A DNA stretch of 64,000 nucleotides, taken from assembly GCA_905215155.1 (NCBI GenBank), contig CAJMPJ010000012.1, positions 1 to 64,000 on the forward strand. Reading direction: 5' to 3'. The stretch comes from an uncultured bacterium (lineage in GTDB: Bacteria; Bacillota; Clostridia; Lachnospirales; Lachnospiraceae). Below the pieces are notes generated by a model, which was not told where the DNA came from, searched no databases, and was given only the letters and a program-made list of their open reading frames with translations. The translations under genes were made by a program, and so were the position numbers. This document shows, in pieces, positions 8,423 to 16,692 of the stretch (the first letter of the stretch is position 1; every line of letters begins with the position of its first letter).

Positions 8423-8442
8423 GAATGAATAAGAACTTTGAC

Positions 8443-8480
8443 ATGCCTTCCGTCATACATTGCGGAAGGCATTTGTTGTT
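8443..8480 (+). terminator. Terminator after xerD-type gene
   Basis: A 10-bp perfect stem (8443-8452 with 8463-8472) with a 10-base loop is followed by the T-rich TTGTTGTT. It is weaker than a continuous T run. Confidence 0.6.
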
Positions 8481-8511
8481 GCCTAAAATGCCCGAACGGT
8501 AAAAACAACAT

Positions 8512-8540
8512 TTGCCTGTAAAGCAGGTTTGCGATATAAT
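8512..8540 (+). promoter_or_regulatory. Sigma-A promoter of apt
   Basis: TTGCCT (8512-8517) and a perfect TATAAT (8535-8540) with a 17-base spacer sit about 50 bases upstream of the apt start. Confidence 0.7.
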
Positions 8541-8592
8541 AGGAAAGGTCGTGCTTTTACCGTATGAATAATATAATGATGAGGTATAAAAA

Positions 8593-9117
8593 ATGAAAAA
8601 GTTAGAAGAATATGTCACAAGCATTCCTGATTTTCCGGAGGAAGGGATCATCTTCCGGGATGTGACGACCATACTGGAAGATCCCAATGGACTTTCCCTG
8701 GCCGTGGATGGCGTTCGCCAGATGCTTGAAGGAGTGGAATACGATTCTGTCATCGGTCCTGAATCCAGAGGGTTTATCTTCGGTGTTCCAGTGGCTTACG
8801 CAGAGCATAAAGGCTTTATCCCGATCCGTAAAAAGGGAAAGCTTCCAAGAGAGGTACTTTCTGCAGATTATGCACTGGAGTATGGGACCGCAACCATTGA
8901 GATCCATAAAGATTCCATCAAGCCGGGTCAGAAAGTGGTTATCATTGATGATCTGATCGCCACCGGAGGAACCATCGAAGCCATTATTAAATTAGTGGAG
9001 GAGCTTGGCGGTGAGGTGGTAAAGATCTGCTTTATCATGGAACTTGCAGGATTAAAAGGAAGAGAAAAACTTGCAGGATATGATGTGGAATCTCTGATCA
9101 TTTACGAAGGAAAGTAA
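8593..9117 (+). CDS. apt: Adenine phosphoribosyltransferase
   Basis: Salvages adenine to AMP using PRPP. The 174-residue protein begins with the APT-specific SIPDFPEEGIIFRDVTT. It has GPESRGFIFG near residue 53 and the PRPP loop VVIIDDLIATGGTIEA near 115, the standard family order and length. It is a single-gene unit with its own promoter. In this class of Firmicutes apt is often next to rel, which lies 3.4 kb downstream here after an inserted block. Confidence 0.97.
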   Translation: MKKLEEYVTSIPDFPEEGIIFRDVTTILEDPNGLSLAVDGVRQMLEGVEYDSVIGPESRGFIFGVPVAYAEHKGFIPIRKKGKLPREVLSADYALEYGTATIEIHKDSIKPGQKVVIIDDLIATGGTIEAIIKLVEELGGEVVKICFIMELAGLKGREKLAGYDVESLIIYEGK

Positions 9118-9199
9118 GAGGAAAAATCAGGCGGTTTTTCTTCAATTATCGATATATTTTTATCAAAATTTATTTTTTTCGATACATCTTTGGGTCCTA

Positions 9200-9229
9200 T
9201 TGATTTTATGATTTTCCCTATGATATGAT
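9200..9229 (+). promoter_or_regulatory. Possible promoter of the GltD-like gene
   Basis: TTGATT (9200-9205) and TATGAT (9224-9229) with an 18-base spacer lie in a 180-base AT-rich gap before the oxidoreductase. The match is modest. Confidence 0.35.
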
Positions 9230-9300
9230 ATGAATTAAAAAATAATGCTGTGTTGACTGCAGCAATTTCATAAACAGCAGATAGAGAAAGGATGAATCAT

Positions 9301-10527
9301 ATGGCCGTACATGTAATTGACGAAGCGAACCGTTGTTTAAATTGTAAAAAGCCTATGTGCCGGCAGGGCTGCCCGATTAACACCCCGATTCCACAGATGA
9401 TCCAGGCATTTAAGGGCGGAGATATCAACCAGGCCGGAGAGATGTTATTTGAGAATAATCCAATGTCCCTGGTGTGTTCTTTGGTATGCAATCACGAAAA
9501 GCAGTGCGAGGGGCACTGCATACTCGGGAAAAAGGGCCAATCCGTCCATATCAGCAGTATTGAAAACTATATTTCAGATACGGTTTTTGATAAATTGAAG
9601 ATCGAATGCAAGCCCAAGAATGGAAAAAAGGTGGCGGTGATCGGTGCAGGACCGGCGGGCATCACGATTGCCGTTCTTTTAACAAAGGAAGGCTACAGTG
9701 TGACCATTTTTGATGCAAAGGATAAGCTGGGCGGTGTCCTTCAGTACGGCATTCCGGATTTCCGCCTGCCCAAATCCATTTTGGAACGGTACCGCAAAAA
9801 ACTTTTGGACCTCGGCGTGAAGATTCGCCCCAATACAGCCATCGGTACCGCTTTGCAGATTAAAGATCTGGTGCGGGATGGATATCAGAGTATTTTTATC
9901 GGAACCGGAGTATGGAGACCAAAGACTCTGGGGGTAAAAGGGGAATCTCTGGGCAATGTCCACTATGCCATAGACTATCTGGCAAATCCCGATGCATATG
10001 ATCTGGGAGACCGGGTGGCTGTCATTGGAATGGGAAATTCTGCCATGGACGTAGCAAGAACGGTCATCCGCCATGGAGCGAGAAAGGTGACTCTCTATGC
10101 GAGAGGACTCCGCAGCAATGCCAGCGAGCATGAAACCACGTATGCCAAGCTTGACGGTGCAGATTTCCAGTTTGGAAAGCAGATCGTAGAGATTACGGAT
10201 GACGGTCCTGTGTTTTTAACGGTGAGCTATGATGAAGAAGGAAAACAGATTGGGATATCCGAGGAAAAGGAACAGGTTTATGCGGATTCCACCATCATTT
10301 CCATCAGTCAGGGACCAAAAAGTAAGCTTGTGAACACCACAGAAGGATTAAAAGCCAGTCAGAACGGTCTTCTTATGACCGATGACGAAGGGCGTACCAC
10401 CATTCCGGGTGTCTTTGCCTCCGGAGATGTGGTGTTAGGAGCCAGGACCGTGGTGGAGGCGGTCGCCTATTCTAAAATTGTGGCTCATGCCATGGATGAA
10501 TACATGAAATCAAAAGAAGAGAGATAA
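9301..10527 (+). CDS. GltD-like NAD(P)-dependent FAD/Fe-S oxidoreductase
   Basis: Resembles the small subunit of glutamate synthase and related flavoprotein electron-transfer subunits such as NfnB. The N-terminal domain has two cysteine clusters for Fe-S centres, CLNCKKPMCRQGCP and CSLVCNHEKQCEGHC. They are followed by the FAD loop GAGPAGI near residue 117, an NAD(P) loop GMGNSAMDVAR near 240, and the C-terminal FASGDVVLG signature. At 408 residues it is shorter than typical GltD. No gltB or electron-bifurcating partner is adjacent, so the electron partner is unknown. The ATG at 9301 is preferred because AGAAAGG ends 9 bases upstream; another in-frame ATG at 9292 abuts it. Confidence 0.87.
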   Translation: MAVHVIDEANRCLNCKKPMCRQGCPINTPIPQMIQAFKGGDINQAGEMLFENNPMSLVCSLVCNHEKQCEGHCILGKKGQSVHISSIENYISDTVFDKLKIECKPKNGKKVAVIGAGPAGITIAVLLTKEGYSVTIFDAKDKLGGVLQYGIPDFRLPKSILERYRKKLLDLGVKIRPNTAIGTALQIKDLVRDGYQSIFIGTGVWRPKTLGVKGESLGNVHYAIDYLANPDAYDLGDRVAVIGMGNSAMDVARTVIRHGARKVTLYARGLRSNASEHETTYAKLDGADFQFGKQIVEITDDGPVFLTVSYDEEGKQIGISEEKEQVYADSTIISISQGPKSKLVNTTEGLKASQNGLLMTDDEGRTTIPGVFASGDVVLGARTVVEAVAYSKIVAHAMDEYMKSKEER

Positions 10528-10529
10528 AT

Positions 10530-11438
10530 ATGGATTACAGCAGTCTCATAAATCTGCAGGGGATGCTTTTTCTTCTGGTAGCGGCAGGCATTGTGCTTCG
10601 GAAAAAAGGTATTTTACCGGAACATGCAAAAGCTGTATTGACGGATCTGGTCATTTACCTGATTCTTCCCTGCAATATCATCAGCTCCTTTTTTATTGAG
10701 TTTAATATGGAGATTTTAAAAGGATTTGCCGTAATTTTGGTGATCGCCACATTAATTCAATTTGGCTGTCTGCTGTTTGCCAGGACCCTTTATAACAGGG
10801 AACCGGACAGACGGAAAAAGGTGCTTCAGTATGGTACGGTATGTTCCAACGCAGGATTTATGGGAAATCCGATTGCAGAAGGAGTTTACGGGGGCCAGGG
10901 TCTGATGTATGCTTCTATCTTTCTGATCCCTCAAAGGATCGTAATGTGGTCGGCCGGAGTATCCTATTTTACAAAAAGCCCGGACCGGAAGACTGTAGTG
11001 AAAAAAGTCGTGACCCACCCTTGCATTGTTGCGGTATACATCGGCATGTTTTTAATGGTCACGCAGCTTAACCTTCCGGTATTTCTGGAGAATACAGTAA
11101 GGAACATCGGCGGGTGTACCACTACGGTATCCATGGTTTTGATCGGAACCATATTGGCTGAGGTGAAGCCTGGTACGATCCTTGACCGGGGAATCATAAA
11201 ATATACGGTGATCCGCCTGTTTTTGATCCCCCTGCTGGTATTTGCAGGCTGCCGTCTGTTTTCGGTAGATCCCCTGCTTTCCGGAGTATCCGTACTTCTT
11301 ACCGGAATGCCGGCCGGCAGCACCACCGCCATACTTGCTGCAAAGTATGACGGAGATTATATTTTTGCAACAAAGTGCGTGGTAGTGACCACTCTGTTGT
11401 CTTTGATCACCATACCCTTATGGTGTGTGGTTCTTTAA
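10530..11438 (+). CDS. AEC (auxin efflux carrier) family permease
   Basis: A 302-residue integral membrane protein with about ten hydrophobic segments and the AEC pattern: an early YLILPCNIISSFF, a central CSNAGFMGNP in a broken helix, and the C-terminal GMPAGSTTAILAAKYDGD. Known members move organic acids such as malate, but the substrate here is not evident. It begins two bases after the GltD-like gene, implying co-transcription. A strong terminator starts at its stop codon. Confidence 0.88.
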   Translation: MDYSSLINLQGMLFLLVAAGIVLRKKGILPEHAKAVLTDLVIYLILPCNIISSFFIEFNMEILKGFAVILVIATLIQFGCLLFARTLYNREPDRRKKVLQYGTVCSNAGFMGNPIAEGVYGGQGLMYASIFLIPQRIVMWSAGVSYFTKSPDRKTVVKKVVTHPCIVAVYIGMFLMVTQLNLPVFLENTVRNIGGCTTTVSMVLIGTILAEVKPGTILDRGIIKYTVIRLFLIPLLVFAGCRLFSVDPLLSGVSVLLTGMPAGSTTAILAAKYDGDYIFATKCVVVTTLLSLITIPLWCVVL

Positions 11439-11470
11439 AATGGCAGACGGATTTTCCCGTCTGCCATTTT
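11437..11470 (+). terminator. Rho-independent terminator after the AEC permease
   Basis: A 14-bp perfect inverted repeat (11437-11450 with 11457-11470) with a 6-base loop, starting at the permease stop codon, has A/T tracts at both feet. The 3' foot is TTTT. Confidence 0.85.
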
Positions 11471-11546
11471 AGATAATCCTGGAAACGGATTGTTGCTTTA
11501 CCGGGAATATGATAGAATGTTTCCAATGAAGGAAGGAGGGATCGTT

Positions 11547-12539
11547 ATGAAACGACCGGAAACGGATCTCCATTTGCATTTGGACGGCTCTTTGTCCATT
11601 GAGGTGATCAGGCAGCTGGCAGATGAGACAGGATATGATTTTGAGGGGCGCAGTATGAAAGAATGTGTCTCCGTGGGAGAAAATTGCGAAAGTCTGGTGG
11701 AGTATTTAAAGTGCTTTGATTTACCGGGGCAGCTTCTTCAGACCGAAAAGGCCCTGGAGCTGGCATCAAAGGATTTGGTGGAGCGGTTGGCGAAACAGGG
11801 GGTTATCTATGCTGAAATCCGGTTTGCACCCCAGCTTCATATAAAAAAAGGGCTTTCTAAGGAAAAAACGGTGGAAGCAGTGATCCGTGGAGTGGAAAAA
11901 GGAATGGAACACTCATCCATAAAAGCCGGAGTCCTGCTTTGTTCCATGGTCAACGGCTCTGACCGTGAAAATGAAGAAACCTTTGAGATTGCCGGATCTT
12001 ATTTAAAGAAAGGTGTGGCAGGTGTAGATATTGCCGGACCGGAGGGAATGGTGCCAATGGAACATTTTGAGCCTCTCTTTAAAAAGGCTTACCGGAAAGA
12101 CATTCCCTTTACCATTCATGCAGGCGAGTGCGGGGATAGCGATCATATTTTAAAAGCGGTGTCTTACGGCGCGAAGAGAATTGGACATGGCTGCGCGGCC
12201 ATTCATTCGGAAACGTGTATGGACCTTTTGAAAAAGGAAAAGATTACATTAGAGATGTGTGTGATCAGCAACTTACAGACAAAGGCAGTTGCGTCTATCA
12301 AAGAGCATCCTTTGAAGGCTTTTTATGACAGAGGAATCCGGGTGACTTACAATACGGACAACATTACCGTATCGGATACGACTCTTAACAAGGAAGCGGA
12401 GCTTATCAAGAAATATCTGGGATTTACAGAAGCAGATTTAAGGCAGATGAACCGTTATGCGCTGGAAGGGGCTTTTTTAGATCAGGCAGAGAAAGAAAAA
12501 ATAATTGCATTTTTCGACAATAATAATTATAATGAATGA
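11547..12539 (+). CDS. add: Adenosine deaminase
   Basis: Deaminates adenosine to inosine in purine salvage. The 330-residue TIM-barrel metalloenzyme shows the metal-binding DLHLHLDGSL at residues 7-16, FTIHAGE near 190 with the catalytic glutamate, GHGCAA near 212, and NTDN near 271. The last replaces the more common NTDD; its first aspartate is the metal ligand. AAGGAGGG lies 6 bases before the ATG at 11547, ruling out an upstream in-frame start at 11490. It stands between the permease terminator and rel. Confidence 0.92.
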   Translation: MKRPETDLHLHLDGSLSIEVIRQLADETGYDFEGRSMKECVSVGENCESLVEYLKCFDLPGQLLQTEKALELASKDLVERLAKQGVIYAEIRFAPQLHIKKGLSKEKTVEAVIRGVEKGMEHSSIKAGVLLCSMVNGSDRENEETFEIAGSYLKKGVAGVDIAGPEGMVPMEHFEPLFKKAYRKDIPFTIHAGECGDSDHILKAVSYGAKRIGHGCAAIHSETCMDLLKKEKITLEMCVISNLQTKAVASIKEHPLKAFYDRGIRVTYNTDNITVSDTTLNKEAELIKKYLGFTEADLRQMNRYALEGAFLDQAEKEKIIAFFDNNNYNE

Positions 12540-12596
12540 TAACTACGTTTAAAAAACGGTGAATACTGGGAATGCTACAAAAAAAGGTGACGGTAT

Positions 12597-14921
12597 ATGG
12601 CAGATTATCCAATCATGGAAAATAGTAATGAGACAGCTTTGGGAATGGGAAGACAGGAGAAGCGGAGGCTGGATACGGAATTGGAAGCTCCGGCAGATTT
12701 TACAAGCCCCGAGGTTCTTTATGAAGAACTGGTGAAATGCATCAGAAGATACCATCCATCCGATGATCTTACCATGATCCAAAAGGCTTATCAAATCGCA
12801 TACGATGCGCATAAGGACCAAAAACGAAAATCGGGTGAACCCTATATCATTCACCCTCTTTGCGTTGCCATTATACTGGCGGACTTGGAGATGGATAAGG
12901 AAACCATTGCAGCAGGCATCCTCCATGATGTGGTGGAGGACACCGTGATGTCCTTAGATGAGCTGAGAGAGGAATTCGGCGGGGAAGTGGCTCTTTTAGT
13001 GGACGGTGTAACAAAGCTGACCCAGATATCCTGGTCCATGGATAAGATGGAGCTTCAGGCGGAAAACCTGAGGAAGATGTTTTTAGCCATGGCAAAAGAT
13101 ATCCGTGTCATCATTATTAAGCTGTCTGACCGCCTGCACAACATGCGGACTCTGCAGTATATGAAGCCGGAGAAGCAGAAGGATAAGGCAAGGGAGACCA
13201 TGGAGATCTATGCTCCCATCGCACACCGTCTCGGTATATCAAAGATCAAGATTGAGCTGGATGATTTATCCTTAAAGTACCTCCATCCCGACACGTATTA
13301 CGAACTGGCAGAGAAAATATCACTAAAAAAGGATGCCAGGGAATACTTTGTAAAGAGCATTGTTGACGAGGTACAGGAGCATCTGCGTGCTTCCGGAATT
13401 GAAGGAAGGGTAGATGGCCGTGTAAAGCATTTTTTCAGTATCTATAAAAAGATGGTGAATCAGAATAAGACCCTAGACCAGATCTATGACCTGTTTGCAG
13501 TCAGGATCATCGTGGAAAGCGTCAAGGACTGCTATGCGGCCCTTGGAGTGATCCATGAGATGTATAAGCCGATTCCGGGCCGTTTCAAGGATTACATTGC
13601 CATGCCAAAGCCTAACATGTACCAGTCCCTTCACACTACGCTGATCGGCAACAATGGTCAGCCCTTTGAGATTCAGATCCGTACCTATGAGATGCACCGG
13701 ACGGCAGAATACGGAATCGCGGCCCATTGGAAGTACAAGGAAAGCGGCAGCGGGCAGGTGGCGGCCGCAAAAGAAGAAGAGAAGCTGAGCTGGCTGCGCC
13801 AGATACTGGAATGGCAGAAGGATATGTCCGATAACCTGGAGTTCTTGAACATGGTAAAGGGCGACCTGGATTTGTTTTCCGACAGTGTTTACTGCTTTAC
13901 GCCTTCCGGTGATGTAAAAAATCTTCCCAGCGGTTCAACGCCCATTGACTTTGCATACTCCATTCACAGTGCCGTAGGCAATAAGATGGTGGGAGCCAGG
14001 GTCAACGGCAAACTTGTCAATATTGAATATGTGATCCAGAACGGGGACCAGGTAGAGATTATAACCTCACAAAACAGCAAGGGTCCCAGCAGAGACTGGC
14101 TGAATCTGGTAAAGAGCACGCAGGCCAAGAATAAGATCAACCAGTGGTTCAAGACCGAGCTGAAGGAAGACAACATTATCCGCGGCAAGGAGATGGTGGA
14201 CCGTTACTGCAAGGCAAAAGGAATTACCTATTCGGATATTAACAAGCCGGAGTACCAGGAAAAAGTCATGAAGCGCTATGCGTTCCGCGACTGGGAGTCC
14301 GTTCTTGCCTCCATCGGCCACGGCGGATTAAAAGAGGGCCAGGTCATCAATAAGATGATTGATGAGAGGGATAAAAAACTAAAGAAGGAAGTTACGGACA
14401 ATACCATTTTAAATGGCATTGAAGACATGAGTAACAAGCTTCCCATTAAGCGGCGTTCCGGAAGCGGCATTGTCGTCAAGGGCATTCATGACCTTGCGGT
14501 TCGTTTTTCCAAATGCTGCAGCCCGGTGCCGGGAGACGAGATCGTCGGCTTTGTGACCAGAGGAAGAGGAATTTCCATTCACAGAACCGACTGCATCAAT
14601 GTCTTTAATCTGCCGGAGGAGGAGAGAAACCGGCTCATTGACGCAGAATGGCAGGAGCAGGAGGGTGACGATACCAAAGAGAGGTATTCCACAGAAATCA
14701 AAATATTTGCCAATAACCGAATCGGTATGTTTGTTGATATATCCAAGGTATTTACGGAACGGCAGATCGACATTACTTCCATGAATTCCAGAACCAACAA
14801 ACAGGGCAAGGCGACCATAACCATGACCTTTGATATCCACGGAGTGGAGGAACTGGGAAAACTGGTTGATAAGCTGAGACAAATCGAGGGTGTTATAGAC
14901 ATTGAGAGGACTGCGGGATAG
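12597..14921 (+). CDS. rel: Bifunctional (p)ppGpp synthetase/hydrolase
   Basis: Makes and degrades the stringent-response alarmone. The 774-residue protein has an N-terminal HD hydrolase domain with HDVVEDT near residue 109, then a synthetase domain with RVKHFFSIYKKM and the GRFKDYIAMPKPN segment. The RFKD loop is typical of bifunctional Rel enzymes. A TGS domain (SVYCFTPSGDVKNLP, near residue 428), a zinc/helical region with KCCSPVPGDEIVGF, and a C-terminal ACT domain (about 700-774) complete the standard long form. It is the only Rel/SpoT homologue in the window. Confidence 0.96.
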   Translation: MADYPIMENSNETALGMGRQEKRRLDTELEAPADFTSPEVLYEELVKCIRRYHPSDDLTMIQKAYQIAYDAHKDQKRKSGEPYIIHPLCVAIILADLEMDKETIAAGILHDVVEDTVMSLDELREEFGGEVALLVDGVTKLTQISWSMDKMELQAENLRKMFLAMAKDIRVIIIKLSDRLHNMRTLQYMKPEKQKDKARETMEIYAPIAHRLGISKIKIELDDLSLKYLHPDTYYELAEKISLKKDAREYFVKSIVDEVQEHLRASGIEGRVDGRVKHFFSIYKKMVNQNKTLDQIYDLFAVRIIVESVKDCYAALGVIHEMYKPIPGRFKDYIAMPKPNMYQSLHTTLIGNNGQPFEIQIRTYEMHRTAEYGIAAHWKYKESGSGQVAAAKEEEKLSWLRQILEWQKDMSDNLEFLNMVKGDLDLFSDSVYCFTPSGDVKNLPSGSTPIDFAYSIHSAVGNKMVGARVNGKLVNIEYVIQNGDQVEIITSQNSKGPSRDWLNLVKSTQAKNKINQWFKTELKEDNIIRGKEMVDRYCKAKGITYSDINKPEYQEKVMKRYAFRDWESVLASIGHGGLKEGQVINKMIDERDKKLKKEVTDNTILNGIEDMSNKLPIKRRSGSGIVVKGIHDLAVRFSKCCSPVPGDEIVGFVTRGRGISIHRTDCINVFNLPEEERNRLIDAEWQEQEGDDTKERYSTEIKIFANNRIGMFVDISKVFTERQIDITSMNSRTNKQGKATITMTFDIHGVEELGKLVDKLRQIEGVIDIERTAG

Positions 14922-14972
14922 CGCAGTTTTCTTAATTTTAGCCGAAGATCCGTGATGGAAAGGAGAATTTGG

Positions 14973-15995
14973 ATGATACAGGGTGTGCGCTACAACCCTT
15001 ATACCATCAGACAGGCAACGGTTTGTCCGCTGCCGGTACCAGGATCGGAAATGCAGTTTCCCTTGTTACAAATCGACGTTGACAGTTATATTGTGGGAGC
15101 TGAGATCCAGTCCGGAATCAATTTTAACTACGCGGAAGGTGTTCATTGTATACAAATAGGCAAATATTCTGCCCTGGCAGAAAAAATAACATTCCTGGTG
15201 AATCTAAATCACGATTATAAATCCGTTTTTCAGGGAAGTCCCTCCTTTATAAGCGGAAGTACGAAAAGCAGATTAAAGCGAAAGGGCTCCGTTCTGATCC
15301 AGAACGACGTCTGGATTGGGCATGGGGTGACGATCATAAGCGGGGTCACCATTCACAACGGAGCCATCATAGGTGCGGAAAGCGTGGTCACAAAGGATGT
15401 TCCTGCCTATGCAATTGCAGCAGGAAATCCCGCAAAGATCATTGGGTACCGTTTCCCGGAGGAGCAGAGAACTGCACTCAACGCCATCGCATGGTGGAAC
15501 TGGAGTCCGGATAAGCTGCTGGAACGAAAAGAAGCTCTCCTTTTGCCGGTGGAGGAGTTCATTAAAGCCTATCAAACGGAAGCAGAGGAATTCTGGAGTC
15601 CGGCAGCACCGGTAATTGAAAAAGATGACCGGAAGAACATCCTTTTTATTCCGGATGTGGAAGAACCGTTTCCGGTATGGCAGAAGGTCATAAAAGAGTA
15701 TAGTTCCTCCCCGGAACTCTGGCCGGAGACACGGCTTATTTTGTATCTTCATCCCTCTGGCGGGGGAAAGGGGCATAATGCTTTGCTCAGGGAGTTTTTG
15801 AAGGAGCACAAGAATCAAAATGCCCGGATATTGTTGCAGGAAGGAACCGCAGAAGAAGAGATACAAAGCCTGTTTGCAGCATCGGATTATTTTATCACCA
15901 CAAGACAGGAAAAGAATCTGCTGTGGACCGAATATGCGGACCACTATGGCGTGAAGCTGCAATATGGTACGGATATTCCCGTTTTTACCCTGTGA
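14973..15995 (+). CDS. CatB-like left-handed beta-helix acetyltransferase with C-terminal extension
   Basis: Residues about 35-165 form hexapeptide repeats ending in VLIQNDVWIGHGVTIISG and AIAAGNPAKIIGYRF, as in xenobiotic/CatB acetyltransferases that use acetyl-CoA. Residues about 215-340 are an added alpha/beta domain starting NILFIPDVEEPFP and ending near GVKLQYGTDIP; it looks like a glycosyltransferase-type Rossmann half without recognisable catalytic residues. The start at 14973 follows AAAGGAG by 7 bases; earlier in-frame starts at 14952 and 14955 overlap that site. The acceptor is unknown; cell-surface sugar modification is a guess. Confidence 0.75.
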   Translation: MIQGVRYNPYTIRQATVCPLPVPGSEMQFPLLQIDVDSYIVGAEIQSGINFNYAEGVHCIQIGKYSALAEKITFLVNLNHDYKSVFQGSPSFISGSTKSRLKRKGSVLIQNDVWIGHGVTIISGVTIHNGAIIGAESVVTKDVPAYAIAAGNPAKIIGYRFPEEQRTALNAIAWWNWSPDKLLERKEALLLPVEEFIKAYQTEAEEFWSPAAPVIEKDDRKNILFIPDVEEPFPVWQKVIKEYSSSPELWPETRLILYLHPSGGGKGHNALLREFLKEHKNQNARILLQEGTAEEEIQSLFAASDYFITTRQEKNLLWTEYADHYGVKLQYGTDIPVFTL

Positions 15996-16037
15996 GACAG
16001 AAATACATACAGATAATATCAGTAAGGAGACAAAATC

Positions 16038-16682
16038 ATGAGTGATTTCAGAATCAAAACTTATCCGGTGGGACAAATCGGCACCAATTGCTACATCCTT
16101 TACCGGGAAGCCTATAAGAAAGCAGTCATTGTAGATCCAGGCGCACAGGGAAACGATATCCTTGCCCGCTGCAGGGAGCTTAAAGTAACACCGGAGGCGA
16201 TTTTCTTAACCCACGGACATTTTGACCACATTCTTGGGGTGGAAGACATCAGACGTGAATTTCCCGAGATACGGATTTATGCCGGAGAACAGGAAAAAGA
16301 GCTTTTACAGAACCCCTCCGTTAATTTATCTGCTTCGTTTGGGAGAGCCTATTCTCTGGAGGCGGATCGGGACTTAAAGGATCAGGATCGTTTAGAGGTG
16401 GGAGGAATCTCGTTTCAGGTGATCCATACTCCGGGGCATACGGAAGGCTCCGTCTGCTTTTATGCGGCAGAGGAGGAGGTCTTAGTCAGCGGTGATACTC
16501 TCTTTTTGGAATCCCTGGGAAGAACGGATTTTCCAACCGGAGATCAGTCCAAGATCATAAACTCCATCCGGGAAAAGCTGTTTATACTGCCGGGAGATAC
16601 CCTTGTTTACCCCGGACACGGCGAAATGACCACGATCGGCCACGAGAAAGCCTTCAATCCGGTTGCATTATACAGAGGATAG
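16038..16682 (+). CDS. MBL-fold metallo-hydrolase, glyoxalase II-like
   Basis: The 214-residue protein has the zinc-binding THGHFDHILG near residue 54, HTPGHTEGSVCF near 135, SGDTLF near 155 and the final YPGHGEMTTIG near 195. This is the layout of small YcbL/glyoxalase II-like hydrolases. The natural substrate is not deducible; hydroxyacyl thioester hydrolysis is the family precedent. AAGGAGA is well placed before the ATG. It is 10 bases upstream of hemZ, probably in the same transcript, an order also common around rel-hisS in clostridia. Confidence 0.88.
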   Translation: MSDFRIKTYPVGQIGTNCYILYREAYKKAVIVDPGAQGNDILARCRELKVTPEAIFLTHGHFDHILGVEDIRREFPEIRIYAGEQEKELLQNPSVNLSASFGRAYSLEADRDLKDQDRLEVGGISFQVIHTPGHTEGSVCFYAAEEEVLVSGDTLFLESLGRTDFPTGDQSKIINSIREKLFILPGDTLVYPGHGEMTTIGHEKAFNPVALYRG

Positions 16683-16692
16683 GAAAAAGAAC

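Noticed and set aside
8571..8580. ATATAATGAT near the apt start as a promoter -10
   Set aside because: Too close to the apt start codon and no -35 at the correct distance; the TATAAT at 8535 is better.
9121..9190. CGATATA and CGATACA in the gap before the GltD-like gene as sigma-28 -10 boxes
   Set aside because: No TATC or TAAA at 14 to 16 bases upstream and the downstream gene has no motility link.
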